A stretch of 64,000 nt of DNA, taken from the NCBI GenBank assembly GCA_021234155.1, contig JAJEKV010000078.1, positions 3,280,978 through 3,344,977 of the forward strand. Reading direction: 5' to 3'. The DNA is from Isoetes taiwanensis. Taxonomy: Eukaryota > Streptophyta > Lycopodiopsida > Isoetales > Isoetaceae. Every line of letters begins with the position of its first letter. Position 1 is the first letter of the stretch. The notes beneath the pieces are model-generated. The model was not told the origin of the DNA and did not search any database. It saw only the letters and a list, made by a program, of their open reading frames with translations. A program made the translations under genes and the position numbers. Below are positions 36,485 through 48,059 of the stretch, one piece after another.

Positions 36485-37372
36485 TGCTATGACCACAAAA
36501 TGTTTACCTCTGTGGATAATTGTCTTGGATGTAGGATACTTCAAAACTTTTAAAAGCTTACAAGAAGAACTTTGCAAAAACTGACCACCAAATTCATATG
36601 CAAGGGTGATCCATCCATCATCATCATACACATAGCAATACAAGTACAAGATAACATAAGTAATATACCATAAGTATGGGCTCTACCCTGGGCTCAGACT
36701 CTGGGGGTCGATTGACGGTCAAGGCCTCAAGATAACAGTAGACAGAGATATAACATTGCGTTCACTGGCATAGAACAATGGCTAGGGTAGTCCATTCCAT
36801 CCGTCCCTCCTATGCACCTAGGGTAGGGATCAGCACCTGGAAGCCCCAATTTGGGTGTCCCAAGTTAGCAACTCTTAGCATGCTATTGGTCCAGTGTGGA
36901 GCACCTAAAGCCAAAGCAAATGAAGTCTCTGCACTGAACTGAATAAGATCTAAAAGAAGGGAAAGAAAGGTTGAAAAAGCTATGAATATTTACTTGACTA
37001 AGCTCTTTCTTGCCATCGCCAAGCAATAACAATATGCGCTTCGGCTCCAAGCTCAAGCTCTAAAATGAAAGTTCCAAGTCTACCACGATTTTCAGACCTA
37101 AAACCTTGAGCAAGGCGATTTTCATTGCCGTAACATCCATACTCAGCAAGATCCACTGAACGCCCCTCAAAATTACTCACTTGACATTTCAAAAGTCTAG
37201 AATGCAAGAAGAAGGTAGCTAGAAGGTAAAGGAAGTTGCCGAAAAACTCATGCTTAGATGCCAAAAGTCACACTTGAAAAAAGTGCAGCGGCGTTACGTA
37301 GAAATCCACAAAATATTTTAAGTAAGAAGATTTGCCATAAAGGTGCTATTTGGTCTTGCCATATTGCAGGGT

Positions 37373-37455
37373 GCCATTGGGCCGAGTGGCCCAATCAAAG
37401 GGCAAGGCCCCATTTTCGAGGCCTATATAAGGGTACAAACCCTAAAACCTTTTAG
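37373..37455 (+). promoter_or_regulatory. site II / TATA / telo-box cluster
   Basis: The segment contains ATTGGGCC and GTGGCCCAA (site II-like TGGGCC/GGCCCA elements), a TATA element CTATATAAGGG at about 37423-37433, and a telo-box-like AAACCCTAAAAC at about 37438-37449. Site II plus telo-box is characteristic of plant promoters for ribosomal proteins and some small nucleolar RNAs. No translated gene follows within 500 bp, so it may be an LTR promoter, a non-coding RNA promoter or a relic. Confidence 0.4.
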
Positions 37456-38649
37456 ATTTCTGGACTAACATTGGGTTAGGGATCTTCCAAAGATCATTTC
37501 GAGCTTTGAAGGGCAGAAGTCAGTCTCAGAGCTCAAATGGAGCTCGCATATATAAAGCTTGTCACAACGCCTTAGTATTTGCTAAAAATTGCCATCTCAG
37601 GCAGTCCCAGTGGCGATTTGGGCGATGTATCAGGTTGGTCATAGTTTAACTTGTCAATTCTAGTTTACTAGTAGGATTTAAGCTAAAAAGCATCTTTGTT
37701 TTAGTGTTAGATGATAGATCACTAACCCTAAAAACCGACTGACTAAGGAACACTAATGCTTGTATTCCTTAGGATTAGAGATGATGTATTAAGAACTGTT
37801 GTTCTATTAAGATGTTCTAGGAGCCATGTGTAGTATGATCCTAGTAGTTAGACCTCTATAATTCCCATTACAATGCAGCCTGTGCATAGAGAACCCGCCT
37901 AATCGTTGGTCTAGGGCCTTGACGGGCTTAGAATAGGAGATTGTTCCGATTGCAAAGGGATCTAGAGTATGTGTTGTCTACCAGGGATCCATAGCACATG
38001 CATGTGTGCCGAGTGGCATGCATGCAATTCGCTAGATGGCGATTGTTTCTCGAGGTTCTGATTTTACTACAAGGGATGTTGAATGAGGACTACTACAACA
38101 TTAAGAATCTCAAAGCAAAACTGATGCGGTCTATTAACTATTTTTGGTATCTCAATTGTTGTAGACTATATCTTGGCATGGCATTTTCACTTCAAACAAA
38201 GCATTTTCCGCGGATTTCGCCATACATTTGGCATATATTTATTGGATCTTAGAACAAATATGTTTCAAGTTCGAGGTTGCCTAGACTCAGATTCAATGTA
38301 AGGTGGTTGGGGGCAGGATCCAACAAAACAATCTTGGTGTGGCGACTACGTCTTATATCCAATAGGATATTGCAATGTGGTATGATGTAAAAATTTCTTC
38401 CTCTTCCTTTCAGTATAAATAATAAGCCCACAAATGCCCAACAATAGACCATACATCCAAACGAATGTAGAATCAATGTGAGAGTTCATGGGGAGGGAGG
38501 GCGGATCTCACATACCATGAAACGGTTGACCATGCATTCAATCCAATATACAAAGCAATGTGAGAGTTATGGGGGGAGGGGCAAGGGGGGTCTTGTAAAG
38601 GACCCATGGGGAATGATAGAGATCTTAGTGATTAGTGATGTGCATGTGG

Positions 38650-39015
38650 GGCATCTCCTGCCACCACCATCATAAGAGAGGTGGAATGGGTTTGCCATAA
38701 AAATTTGGATGTTTTGGTCAATTGGTTAGACCGTGTTTGTTAAGGAACGTTACATTTGGTACCAGAGCATGTCTCGAGTTTGAGTCTCCATGGGGGCAGA
38801 GATGACATGGATGACATATGATGAGTAAATTTGCCATGGAGAGAAGTACGGTGTTAGTTGTGTCTGCAGTGGAAGCATGATGCTCAATGACAAGCATAGT
38901 TCTAGCGGGAGAGATTGTATGGGGCGTTTCCTGACACCACCATAAGAGGGTGGGATGGGTTTCTTATAAATATCCAGACATTTTGGTCAGTTACGCCGGG
39001 GTGTTTAAGGAATGT
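38650..39015 (+). mobile_element. SINE-like tRNA-derived repeat, duplicated
   Basis: GGTCAATTGGTTAGA (38716-38730) resembles a pol III A box and CTCGAGTTTGAGTCTC (38773-38788) a B box, with tRNA-like spacing. The segment CACCACCAT..AAGAG..GGGATGGGTTT..TTTTGGTCA occurs twice, at about 38660-38720 and 38935-38983. The second copy loses the B box. This is consistent with two overlapping SINE fragments; family unknown. Confidence 0.45.
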
Positions 39016-39356
39016 TACAGATTGAAATAGTTGCCAGGATGTAGTGTCTTGAAAATGATTTTTCATTCAAATCTCTAACCTTTGGAACATTGTCTAGCGG
39101 CGATAGTCTATGAACCTTGCGTTCAAAACTATAAGTAAAACAAAGTGCTTAAGGCAGTACGGACTACTCCAATGCCATGCGTAATTGTTTGTGTGCCATG
39201 TGTACATGGACAAGTGTGAAGTTGCAAATTATGCTATTAATGCATACTTGAGAGGACAATGATGAAAATGGCAAAAAGGTTATTGCACCAAAGTTTTTTG
39301 AATTGGATCTTCTATCCATGTAATATGTATATTTCATGGAGTTTTAGACGTTTTGA

Positions 39357-39478
39357 AGATAGATAGACAAATAGTATTTTTACGTCACGCCACGTTGGTA
39401 GCATCTAGAGACCTCAAGAGAACTGAACACAAGATCTCTTAATTGCTAACCCAATGGACTAGGCAAAGGAAGTAATAA
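39357..39478 (-). mobile_element. SINE fragment, GATA-tailed family
   Basis: Shares GATAGAT..TAGT..TTTTACGTCACGCCAC..GTAGCATC with the element at 50024-50275. On the minus strand it has a degraded B box (near 39409-39425) and an A-box-like TAGTCCATTGGGTTAGC (39460-39444), then a tail of a few GATA units. It lies about 300 bp upstream of the 4CL-like gene. Confidence 0.5.
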
Positions 39479-39792
39479 AAGACACTACATCATTGTATGA
39501 TCACATCTAATAGCTCACTACATGTACTACATGTAGTGTTGAATATTCTATGTGAGCAACTATTTCATGATGTGTGAAATCTCTTTGTAGGGTTGTGAGC
39601 CAATGAAGCCGCAACTATTTCAGGTCGTGTGAAATCTATTTATAGCATTTGTGGGCCAAATAAAGGTCAAATATTGGACTGGAATCTTGTACTGAAAACG
39701 TTTTTAATATGCAGCCGTGATCATCTCAAGCTCGTGGTATGCTGAACACAATTTCTAGCATTGCTAACAGGAATTTTTAAACGAAGTCGGCT

Positions 39793-42700
39793 ATGTCGAA
39801 TCAGGTTTTTGGAGAAGATGGTATATACCGCAGCATTAGGCCTTGGGCCGATCTGCCCAAAGATGAACATTTAAATTTAGTTCAATTTCTTTTCGATTGT
39901 ACTCAACAATTCGCCCAGAAAACTGCTTTGATCGATGGAATTAGTGGAGAAAAGACGACATTCGCGGAATTGCAGCTAAGGATACAAAAAGTAGCATCAG
40001 GATTAATCAAGCATGGAGTTCTAAAAGGGGATGTCATTCTGATTCTATCTTCTAATTGCGTAGAATATCCTGTAGTGTTCTTGGCTGCCATTTTTATGGG
40101 AGCCATACCCACAACAGTCAATCCTATAAGCACATCTTTTGAGATTTCAAAACAGATAAAGGATTCAGGAGCTAAGTTCATATTCACATTAGGTGAGCTT
40201 CTGAATAAAGTAGAAAACCTGGGTTTGCCTTTGTTTCTGTTTGATGGAGATGGCAAGCAATCCAATGCTTCCTTTGTTGTCTTTTCAAAGCTTTTGACAG
40301 CTGATCCATTAAGGGTTCCAGCCATGACCTTACAGAATGATACAGCAGCCCTATTATACTCTTCAGGGACAACAGGATTAAGTAAAGGTGTTATGCTTAC
40401 ACATATGAATTTTGTATCAACTGGAAGACTACTTGCTGTCCATTCAAAACTAGGGGGACGAGAAAATGAGATCTTGATGTGTCTGCTGCCTATGTTTCAT
40501 GTATATGGATTAGCAGGTCTTCTGTATGGAACACTTCAAAGAGGAAGTACTGTGGTTTCAATGCCCAAATTCGACTTTGAGCAAATGCTTTGGGCAGTTG
40601 AGAAGTACAAAGTAACTTTCCTTCCACTTGTTCCTCCAATAGTGATTGGAATGGTGAAGCAACCTATAGTCGGGAAGTATGATTTGAGCTCTGTGGATAC
40701 TGTTTTGAGTGGTGCAGCGCCCCTGGGGAAGGAGACAATGGATGAATTTACAGCTCGCTTTCCATCAATAAGGATCATTCAGGCAAGTTTTCATATGATG
40801 TTCTTTTCTGCGACTACCATACTATAGACTTCCTATTGCCCATTTTTATAGTTCTGTAAGCTAGCATTGTTCTCCACAGTTTCAACTAATCAATTTATCA
40901 GAAATAAACCCGTTAAATTGTCTCCCTCAGAAGCCAGATGCTGTTTGTCACAAATGTTTTGTGTTTAGATAATAGCAGCAGATATATGCATTTATGGACT
41001 AGATAATGCTTGCTTTTGGTGTCCTTTAAACAAGAAGAGTACTTCCAAGTTTTAGCTGGCTCTCATTCTTAATAAGCTGCTCGATGCTCTTGCGATGCTA
41101 GTAGTTATTGGTTTCTGCAAATGCCATTAGACTGCAGATTCTGAATGGGAAGTTTAATGATGTGACCAACCCTAAATGTTTTGGGACATGAAGGCATGAT
41201 TTAAAGGAATGTCCAGATGACATGCTCAAACATATTGAAGAAATGTGATTTAGTTGGGGAAATTTTGAGGAACTGTTACAGATGACTGGATAAATTTCAA
41301 CTTTAGCAGGATAGATTGGAATTTGCAGGAAATTTCCCTGCTCTAAAATAGGGGGTATCCATTCATAGTGGTTAGATTTCTAGATTAGCTAGGCAAGTTG
41401 AAACTCGTAGGGCGTTTTCCTTTGATACGAAAAGGGTTTTCTTGAGCAATTGGCATGTCTGTCTGAATATTAACTTCATATATACCTCAACCTACTATAT
41501 GTGATTGAACCTATTACAGGGTTATGGCCTAACTGAGTCAACAGCAGTGGCATTTATTGATGATATTGGCAGCGGGCATCAGTTTTCTGGTTCAGCAGGT
41601 ACTTTAATGTCAAACATCGAAGCTAAGGTGATTGACGTTGAAAGTGGAGCACCTCTTCCTCCGGGGAAACAAGGTGAATTATGGCTCAGGGGTCCCAATA
41701 TAATGAAAGGTAAAGGAAGTAAATAACTAAATCACGATTTTGAGTTCTGAGCTTATTATAAAGCTCATTTCTATCCCACTGAATGTTTAATACTGAGCAA
41801 TTGTTTAGGATACTTAAACAACCCAGAGGCAACTGCTTCAACCTTGGATCGTGAAGGATGGCTTCATACAGGAGATCTTGTGTACATGAACCAGGAAGGG
41901 CATATATACATTGTCGATAGAATTAAGGAGCTTATAAAATACAAAGGCTTTCAGGTAAATGTCAAATCCAGGATATACTGTAACGGTTGAGCACAATAAA
42001 ATTTATTAGTTGAACATGTGTATGAATTTTAGAGTACATCAGACCACTTGCGAATTAAGAATGAGTGGAAAAAAACATAAAATCTAATAGTAGCTTATAA
42101 GCGAAGAAAATGAATCGGAGTCAGCACTGAAAGCAACAGCTTGTACTAGTGAAGTGGAAGGTGCGACAAGGAGTAATGAATTTTCAGTTAACAGAAAATT
42201 CAAAAATAAGTATCAGTATGTAATCTAGCCAGGAAGAAAGATATCATTTTAATGCTGAACCTTATACAATCAGGAGAACAATATCTGGGAAATAAGATAA
42301 ATTCTTATCCACAGCCAGCAATTGAAGGTGCAATGTCATTGCGTAATACTCTTATGAACAATCATTTCTTTTGCCCGTGTAGACGTAGGTGTTCCTGTAC
42401 AGTTTAGTCAAATGGGGTTGGCATCGCCAATGATTTTGTATTGGATGAGAGCACAGTGGAGAAACTGATCTCATTTGGCTTCTCTGAAACCACGGCATGA
42501 AGATCTTTAAAAGATAAGTTTAGTGAAACTGGCACTTCTATAGAAGGATGTGACTTTGAAAGTCATATAAGACAAGGTTATACATATCAAAAGCCTCTAG
42601 GTATCGCTTCCTGGATCAATTTGCGAAAACTCTGCCAAATATTGAGGCAGCAAGACAGGCTGTAGCAATTTAGTGTCCTTACAAATGTTTGGGAATGACT

Positions 42701-43365
42701 GGGGTGCACTCTCTGCACTGGAGAAAGTGGACTACATGGGACAAAATATGGTTAGTTGTACTTGTCTGGTAGCTGGTTTATGGTATCTCTGTCATCTCTG
42801 TCTGCTGGTCTATAAATCTCATGGACGAATCTGTTACTTCTATCAAAAAATGACTTTTGCTAGAAAGTTGCTTATAAGCACGTTTCTAACTATTCTAAAT
42901 AATTTTGCAGGTTGCACCAGCTGAGCTGGAGGCATTGCTTCTTTCCCACACAAGTGTCGTTGATGCAGCAGTTGTGCCGTATGTATTTGTTGAAATTTAG
43001 GTTTTATCTAACATATACTTGTTTTCTGTACATAAGCTTTCTCAAATATTAATTGCCACACACAATGTGCAGTTTGCCTGACGACGAAGCAGGCCAAGTC
43101 CCGATAGCTTATGTAGTTCGCAAATCTGGCACTGCTGTTACTGAGACTGAATTACTTAATTTTATATCAAGACAGGTATAGGGCACTATACTAAAGCTGG
43201 AGTATATATAGATCCAACAGAATTTTCTAATATTTAGCAATGCATTTTCAGGTTTCTCCTTACAAAAGATTAAGGAAGGTAATGTTCATAAGTAGTGTCC
43301 CAAGGTCAGCTTCAGGAAAAATTTTGCGCCGTGAACTAACGGATCGAGCATTATCCAAGCTATAG
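39793..43365 (+). CDS. 4-coumarate-CoA ligase-like acyl-CoA synthetase, peroxisomal, 6 exons, 536 aa
   Basis: Exons: 39793-40782, 41520-41709, 41809-41954, 42911-42978, 43073-43175, 43252-43365. The 1611 nt keep frame throughout and end in TAG. Introns are 737, 99, 956, 94 and 76 bp; the first starts GCAAGT instead of GT (GC-AG type), the others are GT-AG. Adenylate-forming motifs: [11 protein letters not shown] (190-200, P-loop box I), GYGLTES (331-337), GELWLRG (382-388, box II-like), GWLHTGD (410-416) and catalytic Lys522 in SGKILRR. The C-terminus SKL (534-536) is a canonical PTS1, predicting peroxisomal import. Length matches the family. Ser instead of Pro in box I and the PTS1 fit the peroxisomal 4CL-like clade (OPC-8:0-CoA ligase and relatives in jasmonate or benzenoid metabolism) rather than classical lignin 4CLs. 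The substrate cannot be read from sequence. Confidence 0.93.
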
Positions 43366-44097
43366 CATTCTGTATTTGTGTGAAGACATCTTTCATAATA
43401 GTTCACGTGTAAAAGACTGAAGGATTGCGTTGTTAAGCCATGTGCATGGTTTAAATTATGTGCTCCAAATGTTCTGTTTCAAATTCATAGTGAGTTAGCA
43501 TGCTGTGGAAGCGAATTTTCAGTGTTTCATTGCAAGGAACGACGGCGCAAAAGTTTTTCCTCATCCTGCAGACATATAATGCAAGTAACTCATAGATCAT
43601 AAGATTTGTAAATGGCGAACATAACCACTTTAGTGTGCAGGAGTGCTTCAAAACTTCACTAGGATCCTTGAGCGATGAGCAATTTCTCCTATTTTCTAGT
43701 TTCCAGTGACGGTTTTCTGAAGAAATGGTACATAAATGGCTTAAAAAGGCCAATCTATCTCTTCCGCATAGACCTCTATGCTTAACTATTTCGTATAAGT
43801 TTGAGCTTAAGCTTTTTATTATTGTCCTGTTAACTCCAGGATGACCTCCACTCCCCCAAAAAAATGACAAATTCAGATCTCTTCTACTTTGTCTTCTTCC
43901 TTTCTTTTTCTAACCATGACCATTGTAAATTGCAAAACTCTACTTCCAAATATGTAGACTGCACATCCATCATCTAACGCTACCGCCTTTTGAAGCGGTG
44001 CTTGGATGCTTGCTTCATGGCCAAGCTTTGGGATCACGAGAGGCCACCGGTCACATGTCAAGGTGGCAAATTATCGACAGCGGAGTTAATCCCATGC

Positions 44098-44201
44098 TCA
44101 CGAGGGGCCCACATTACTACCCTTGCACCCATCTACCCATGAAAAAGCTCACGAGGGCCCATTACTACCACCTCACAAGACCCATCTACCCATGAAAAGC
44201 G
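44098..44201. repeat. ~52-bp direct repeat
   Basis: Two units beginning CTCACGAGGG..CCCA..ATTACTACC and ending CCCATCTACCCATGAAAA follow each other (about 44098-44148 and 44150-44199). Confidence 0.75.
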
Positions 44202-44229
44202 GGGTGATTGCTTCCATTCGCCAGGTGCA

Positions 44230-44708
44230 CACCACCTCCGCATTGAGACATGGAGATGGATTCGGGGCCGCTGCGGAGGACAGCTGTCGATCTTTGCCGC
44301 CACCGTGGCATTGAGGATGAAAGTCACGCCCTCCGGGCTTTGTCCGTGATACCCGGCATATCCGGGCTCGGTATGCTTTCGGTTAGTTGTGCCCCATTAG
44401 GCCTTGCGTGAAGCTCACCGAGCACGGCCTCTGTAAACTTGTTGGGATCGTACCTCGGGAGGTAATGGATCTGGCGGACTCGCTTATGCCCCCGTCCGGC
44501 ATTAACCTCACCGTTGTACTTGTGATTATGTATATAATCAGGTATGTCGACATCCTTATTGGTACTAAGGTTTTCCCAAAAACCCTTGGGCGGGGGTTTT
44601 AATCCGGTAAGTAATCGCTCTTGCTCTCTCTCTTTTGTACTTGGGTCCCATAGGCCAGTTGGTCTCCGGTGAGACGATAAAATCATATTCTATTCTATTC
44701 TATTCTAA
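44230..44708 (+). mobile_element. 3' end of a LINE with ATTCT microsatellite tail
   Basis: Plus strand reads LCRHRGIEDESHALRAL near 44290-44340, the C-terminal zinc-finger motif (C-x-x-x..EDE.H) of a LINE ORF2. It then shares its 3' UTR with the opposite-strand copy at 54.5 kb: AACCCTTGG..GGG(T)TTTTAATCC, TTTTGTACTTGGGTCCCATAG, TTGGTCTCCG..GACGATAAAA. It ends in (ATTCT)n at about 44685-44707. The element is strongly 5'-truncated. Confidence 0.75.
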
Positions 44709-45659
44709 TAACATTTGCAATTCAAGGTTAAAGTATGTTTATAACATATATGATATGATTTGCAATGGTGTTGGTTTTTTTTGGGGCATATAGAAATAGG
44801 GGTTCTTAGGGTTTGGATTGTTTTGGTGCCTTTTGAAGGCGAGTTTTGGGGTTGGATGCATTTGGAAGGAGGGCATGTGGCGCAGGGGCATCCGGGAGGA
44901 GTATTTCCTCCGTTATGAAGTCGGGGATAAGCACAGAGTTTGGGCATGGCGGCTGATGGTTGGGCGTCCTACTCTTGAAGAAGGATGCTGATGTTCCTCT
45001 ATGGCATTCATCCTCCCAGCCAACATTAACAGGTGAGCTTCTTGTTGCTTCGTTTGATCTGTGCAGTTGTCTTTGTTGTGATTATGCTTCATTGCGATTA
45101 TGAGGAAGAGACGAGGATTGCAGTGAAGGGGAGGGCCTGTAGCAAAAGGCTCGCTGTGGACAGTGATGGGGGAATTTGATTGATGTTAGTTTTAACCTGA
45201 GCCAGTCTGAAGCAGCAGATGCTCCAGATGCGTGGTTCAGCAAGCTAGTTTGGTTCTTCGAGAATGAGACATTAGCTGGGTTGTGGCTTCTTAGAGAGAA
45301 AGCGAGCTTGACCACCCATTATCAAGCGGTGTTTAGGATTAAACTTAAGACACCTGTTACTGTTAATGCTTCTCTCAATAAATGAGAACGCAAGGCTTTA
45401 TTGTTTCGAGGGTATGGTTGGTTACTGCATGAAGGATGTGGGGAAGCTCCACTACCGGGGAGCGCCAGATTGAGATGAGGAAGGACCTTTACTTGGGGCA
45501 GGAGATATTAAAAATGTTGTCTTGGATAATAGGAAGCTGTTGGGCAGAACCCTTCATTTCTTTCAATACCATGGCCATAGGCAACTGAGTGCTAGCCTTA
45601 TGCATACTATTTGAGGAATGTAGCAAGATCTTAGGAACATGCTATCCAAATGGTGAGAA

Positions 45660-47262
45660 CAGAACTAGAATAGGGTGTTGATGATGAGGATCAGTCAACT
45701 GAGATGCTGTACACAGGGAAGTACAAAGGTAAAAAAAGAAATAACCCAATTAATAGAAGCAAAATTGGTCCCTATTACAATTGTGATATGTTTGGACATC
45801 TTAAGAATGATTGTCCAAAGCTTGGAAGGGAAGTTGTATGCTACAACAATGAGGGCAAAGGTTATATGTCTACGAGCTACTCTAGCCCTAGAGGGGGCTC
45901 TGCTAAAGGTAAAAGCAGAGGCAAGGGCGCAGTACCTCAAGGAGGGTATGCCAACAGGGGTAGGGGTGCTGTCAGGGGAAATCCCACATTAAATCTTACT
46001 CAAGAAGCCAAGGATGAAGAAGATGAGCAAAAACGAAGATGATGAGGTATGTAAATCTAAGTTGTTTTCTCTAACATATAGGAAAAAGGATTCCATGCTC
46101 ATGGTTATAGATTCAGGAGCTGAGAGGACAGTGACATGTTCTTCAAAGATGCTTAAGGGATGTAAAAGAGGAGGAGGTGGACATGTTCAGCTTGGAATGG
46201 GAAATCCCAGGAGATTCAAGATACTGGAATGCTTAAGTTATTTGACCTGCAAAGAAGAGTAGTTAAGCTAAGGGATGTGCTTTGTGTACCAAGATTAGTG
46301 AGGAATCTGATTTCTGTATCACAACTAGTGGACCTTGGGTACAAGGTAGTTTTTGAAAGACCGCATTGTAAAGTGTTCATGAATAATAAACTTGTGTTTC
46401 TGGAAAACGTGTTGGAAAAGTTTTTGGTCTAAATGCAGGTCACTATGTGCCAAGTGTAAATTACTTATCCATCTTAAAAAACATGGCATTAAAGACTATG
46501 CCATGTAAACTGCAAAACAATGGAAACATTAATTAAAAAAGGTATGATCAGTGCACAACAATACAAAGATAAGCAAGGGCAAAAGGCCTACTGGATCTTG
46601 TGCATACTAACTTGTGTGGACCATTGAATGTCATGAGTATGACTGGCAAGAGATACTTCATGACTTTTATCAATGATTTTAGCAGAAAGAAAAAAGTATA
46701 CTATGTTAGGTCAAAAGATTTGGCATTTGAAGCCTTTAAGCAATATATTAATGAAGTTGAACTAGAGACAAGCTTGCGCTCAGACAGAGGAGGAGAGTAT
46801 CTCTCAAATGAGTTCATAGCATACTGCAGGAACAAAGATATCAAGAGAAATTAACCTGTTGATTCTCACCTAAGCAAAGTGGGATTGCAGAAAGGATAAA
46901 TCGTACAATCCTCAATGCTGTGAGAAGCATGCTAAAGTATACCGCCCTACCAAACTATCCCTGGGAGGAGGCAGTAAGAACCTCAGTTTATGTGCAAAAC
47001 TTACTACCTTCGATAAGTACAAATGGTGCTCTGCCCGAGATGCTCTGGAATGCAAAGTTACCTAATTTTGATAGATTAAAGACTTATGGTTATTTGGCCT
47101 TTGTGCATGTATTTGAGGAAATAAAAAGAAAGCTTGACGATAAGTCGTACATCTCTTACCTTGTTGGATATGATGAAGAGTCAAAAGCCTACGGGCTTTA
47201 TGACCCAAAAAAAAAAAAATATTGATAAGTAGGGACATTCAGGAAGGGACTCACCAAAAAGA
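45660..47262 (+). mobile_element. decayed Ty1/copia retrotransposon, gag to integrase
   Basis: Plus strand, in order: gag C-terminal zinc knuckle YYNCDMFGHLKNDCPK (45771-45820, first Cys replaced by Tyr), RGKGAVPQGGYANRGRG Gly/Arg-rich linker, protease VIDSGAERTVTC (46105-46140), pre-integrase DVLCVPRLVRNLISVSQL (46275-46328), integrase LLDLVHTNLCGPLNV (46590-46633), FINDFSRK, LRSDRGGEYLSNEF (46777-46815), a frame change then QSGIAERINRTILNAVRSML, and KAYGLYDPKKKKY followed one frame over by LISRDIQEG near 47225-47250. Homology stops at about 47262, so reverse transcriptase and RNase H are missing. Several stops and frameshifts make it inactive. LTRs were not found. The 45.05-45.6 kb region upstream may hold degraded gag. 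Confidence 0.85.
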
Positions 47263-47739
47263 CACAAAAACCGGCAGATAGGCTTGGCATTCATCACAAC
47301 AACAGTATACAAATGTGTGGTAAAATCTGAATGGAAGCTGACCATAGGAACAATGTCTAGCTAGCCCATAATGATATAAGAAAATATGCAAAGGCAAGAG
47401 AGAGGACAATGGCGACAACTTCTCATCGGGATAAAAAACCCCGCCCTTTCGGGTTTTCGAGGAAAACCCTAATGAGAAATGGTCGCCAATGGCCTCGAGG
47501 ATGCCTTGAAGAGCAAGGTAGGAAATTGATGAAGCCAGCCCAAATGCGCATCAACGCCATGGAATGTGTGAAACCTGGAAAAAGGGAGAAATGCCTAGAA
47601 AGTACCCGTTAAACGTTAATAAATAGGTACAACCATGGCAGGCGAGCATCCCCTAAGAAATTAGTCCCCATAAAGCAAAAACACCCATTAGATGTTAGAA
47701 ACCGTAAACAAATATATATAGAAATAGAAAACATCACCG

Positions 47740-48056
47740 AGAGATGGAAAAAGAAAAATAGCATCACCAATAAGTGGAAAGAATAATAGCATCACCAACA
47801 GGTGGAAATCATCTAGCATCACCAACAGGTGGAATCATCCAAAGATCACCCAACGGGTGGAAAAATCTAGAGATAGCATCACTCAGTGGGTGGAAAATAA
47901 TTTGCATCACCCATCGGGTGGAAAAAAAAGCATCACCCAATGGTGGTCGATCTTGATAACATATAAAAAATAGACGATCATAATCATCACCCGGTGGGTG
48001 AAAATAATTTGCATCACCCATCCGGTGGAAAAAGCATCACCCAATGGGTGGTCAAT
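47740..48056. repeat. array of about 11 short CACCC/GGGTG hairpin units
   Basis: Units of the form GCATCACCCA-n-GGGTGGAAAA recur at about 47742, 47762, 47790, 47815, 47842, 47875, 47902, 47929, 47986, 48010 and 48031. Spacing is irregular (20-55 bp). The CACCC and GGGTG halves in each unit are complementary and the central bases vary (AAC, ATC, GGT, AAT). Early units are degraded (CACCAACAGGTG, CACCAATAAGTG). Confidence 0.8.
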
Positions 48057-48059
48057 CTT

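Larger units (their letters stand above)
35237..39792. other. divergent intergenic region
   Basis: About 4.5 kb between the starts of the minus-strand membrane-protein gene and the plus-strand 4CL-like gene. It holds a 37-bp tandem duplication, a promoter-like motif cluster, and three SINE-like segments, listed separately. Between 35.8 and 36.3 kb the sequence is GC-richer but shows no protein motif. I see no further gene. Confidence 0.55.

Noticed and set aside
39903-40778. Long antisense frames opposite 4CL-like exon 1
   Set aside because: They are shadows of the coding strand of a well-supported exon and have no motif of their own.
42673-42924. Possible extra exon or small membrane protein between exons 3 and 4 of the 4CL-like gene
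   Set aside because: Frame and phase do not fit the family alignment; it lies in intron 3, and exon 4 starts at 42911 in a different frame.
43451-43870. 139-codon minus-strand frame downstream of the 4CL-like gene
   Set aside because: No recognisable family features, and it overlaps the expected 3' UTR; probably chance.
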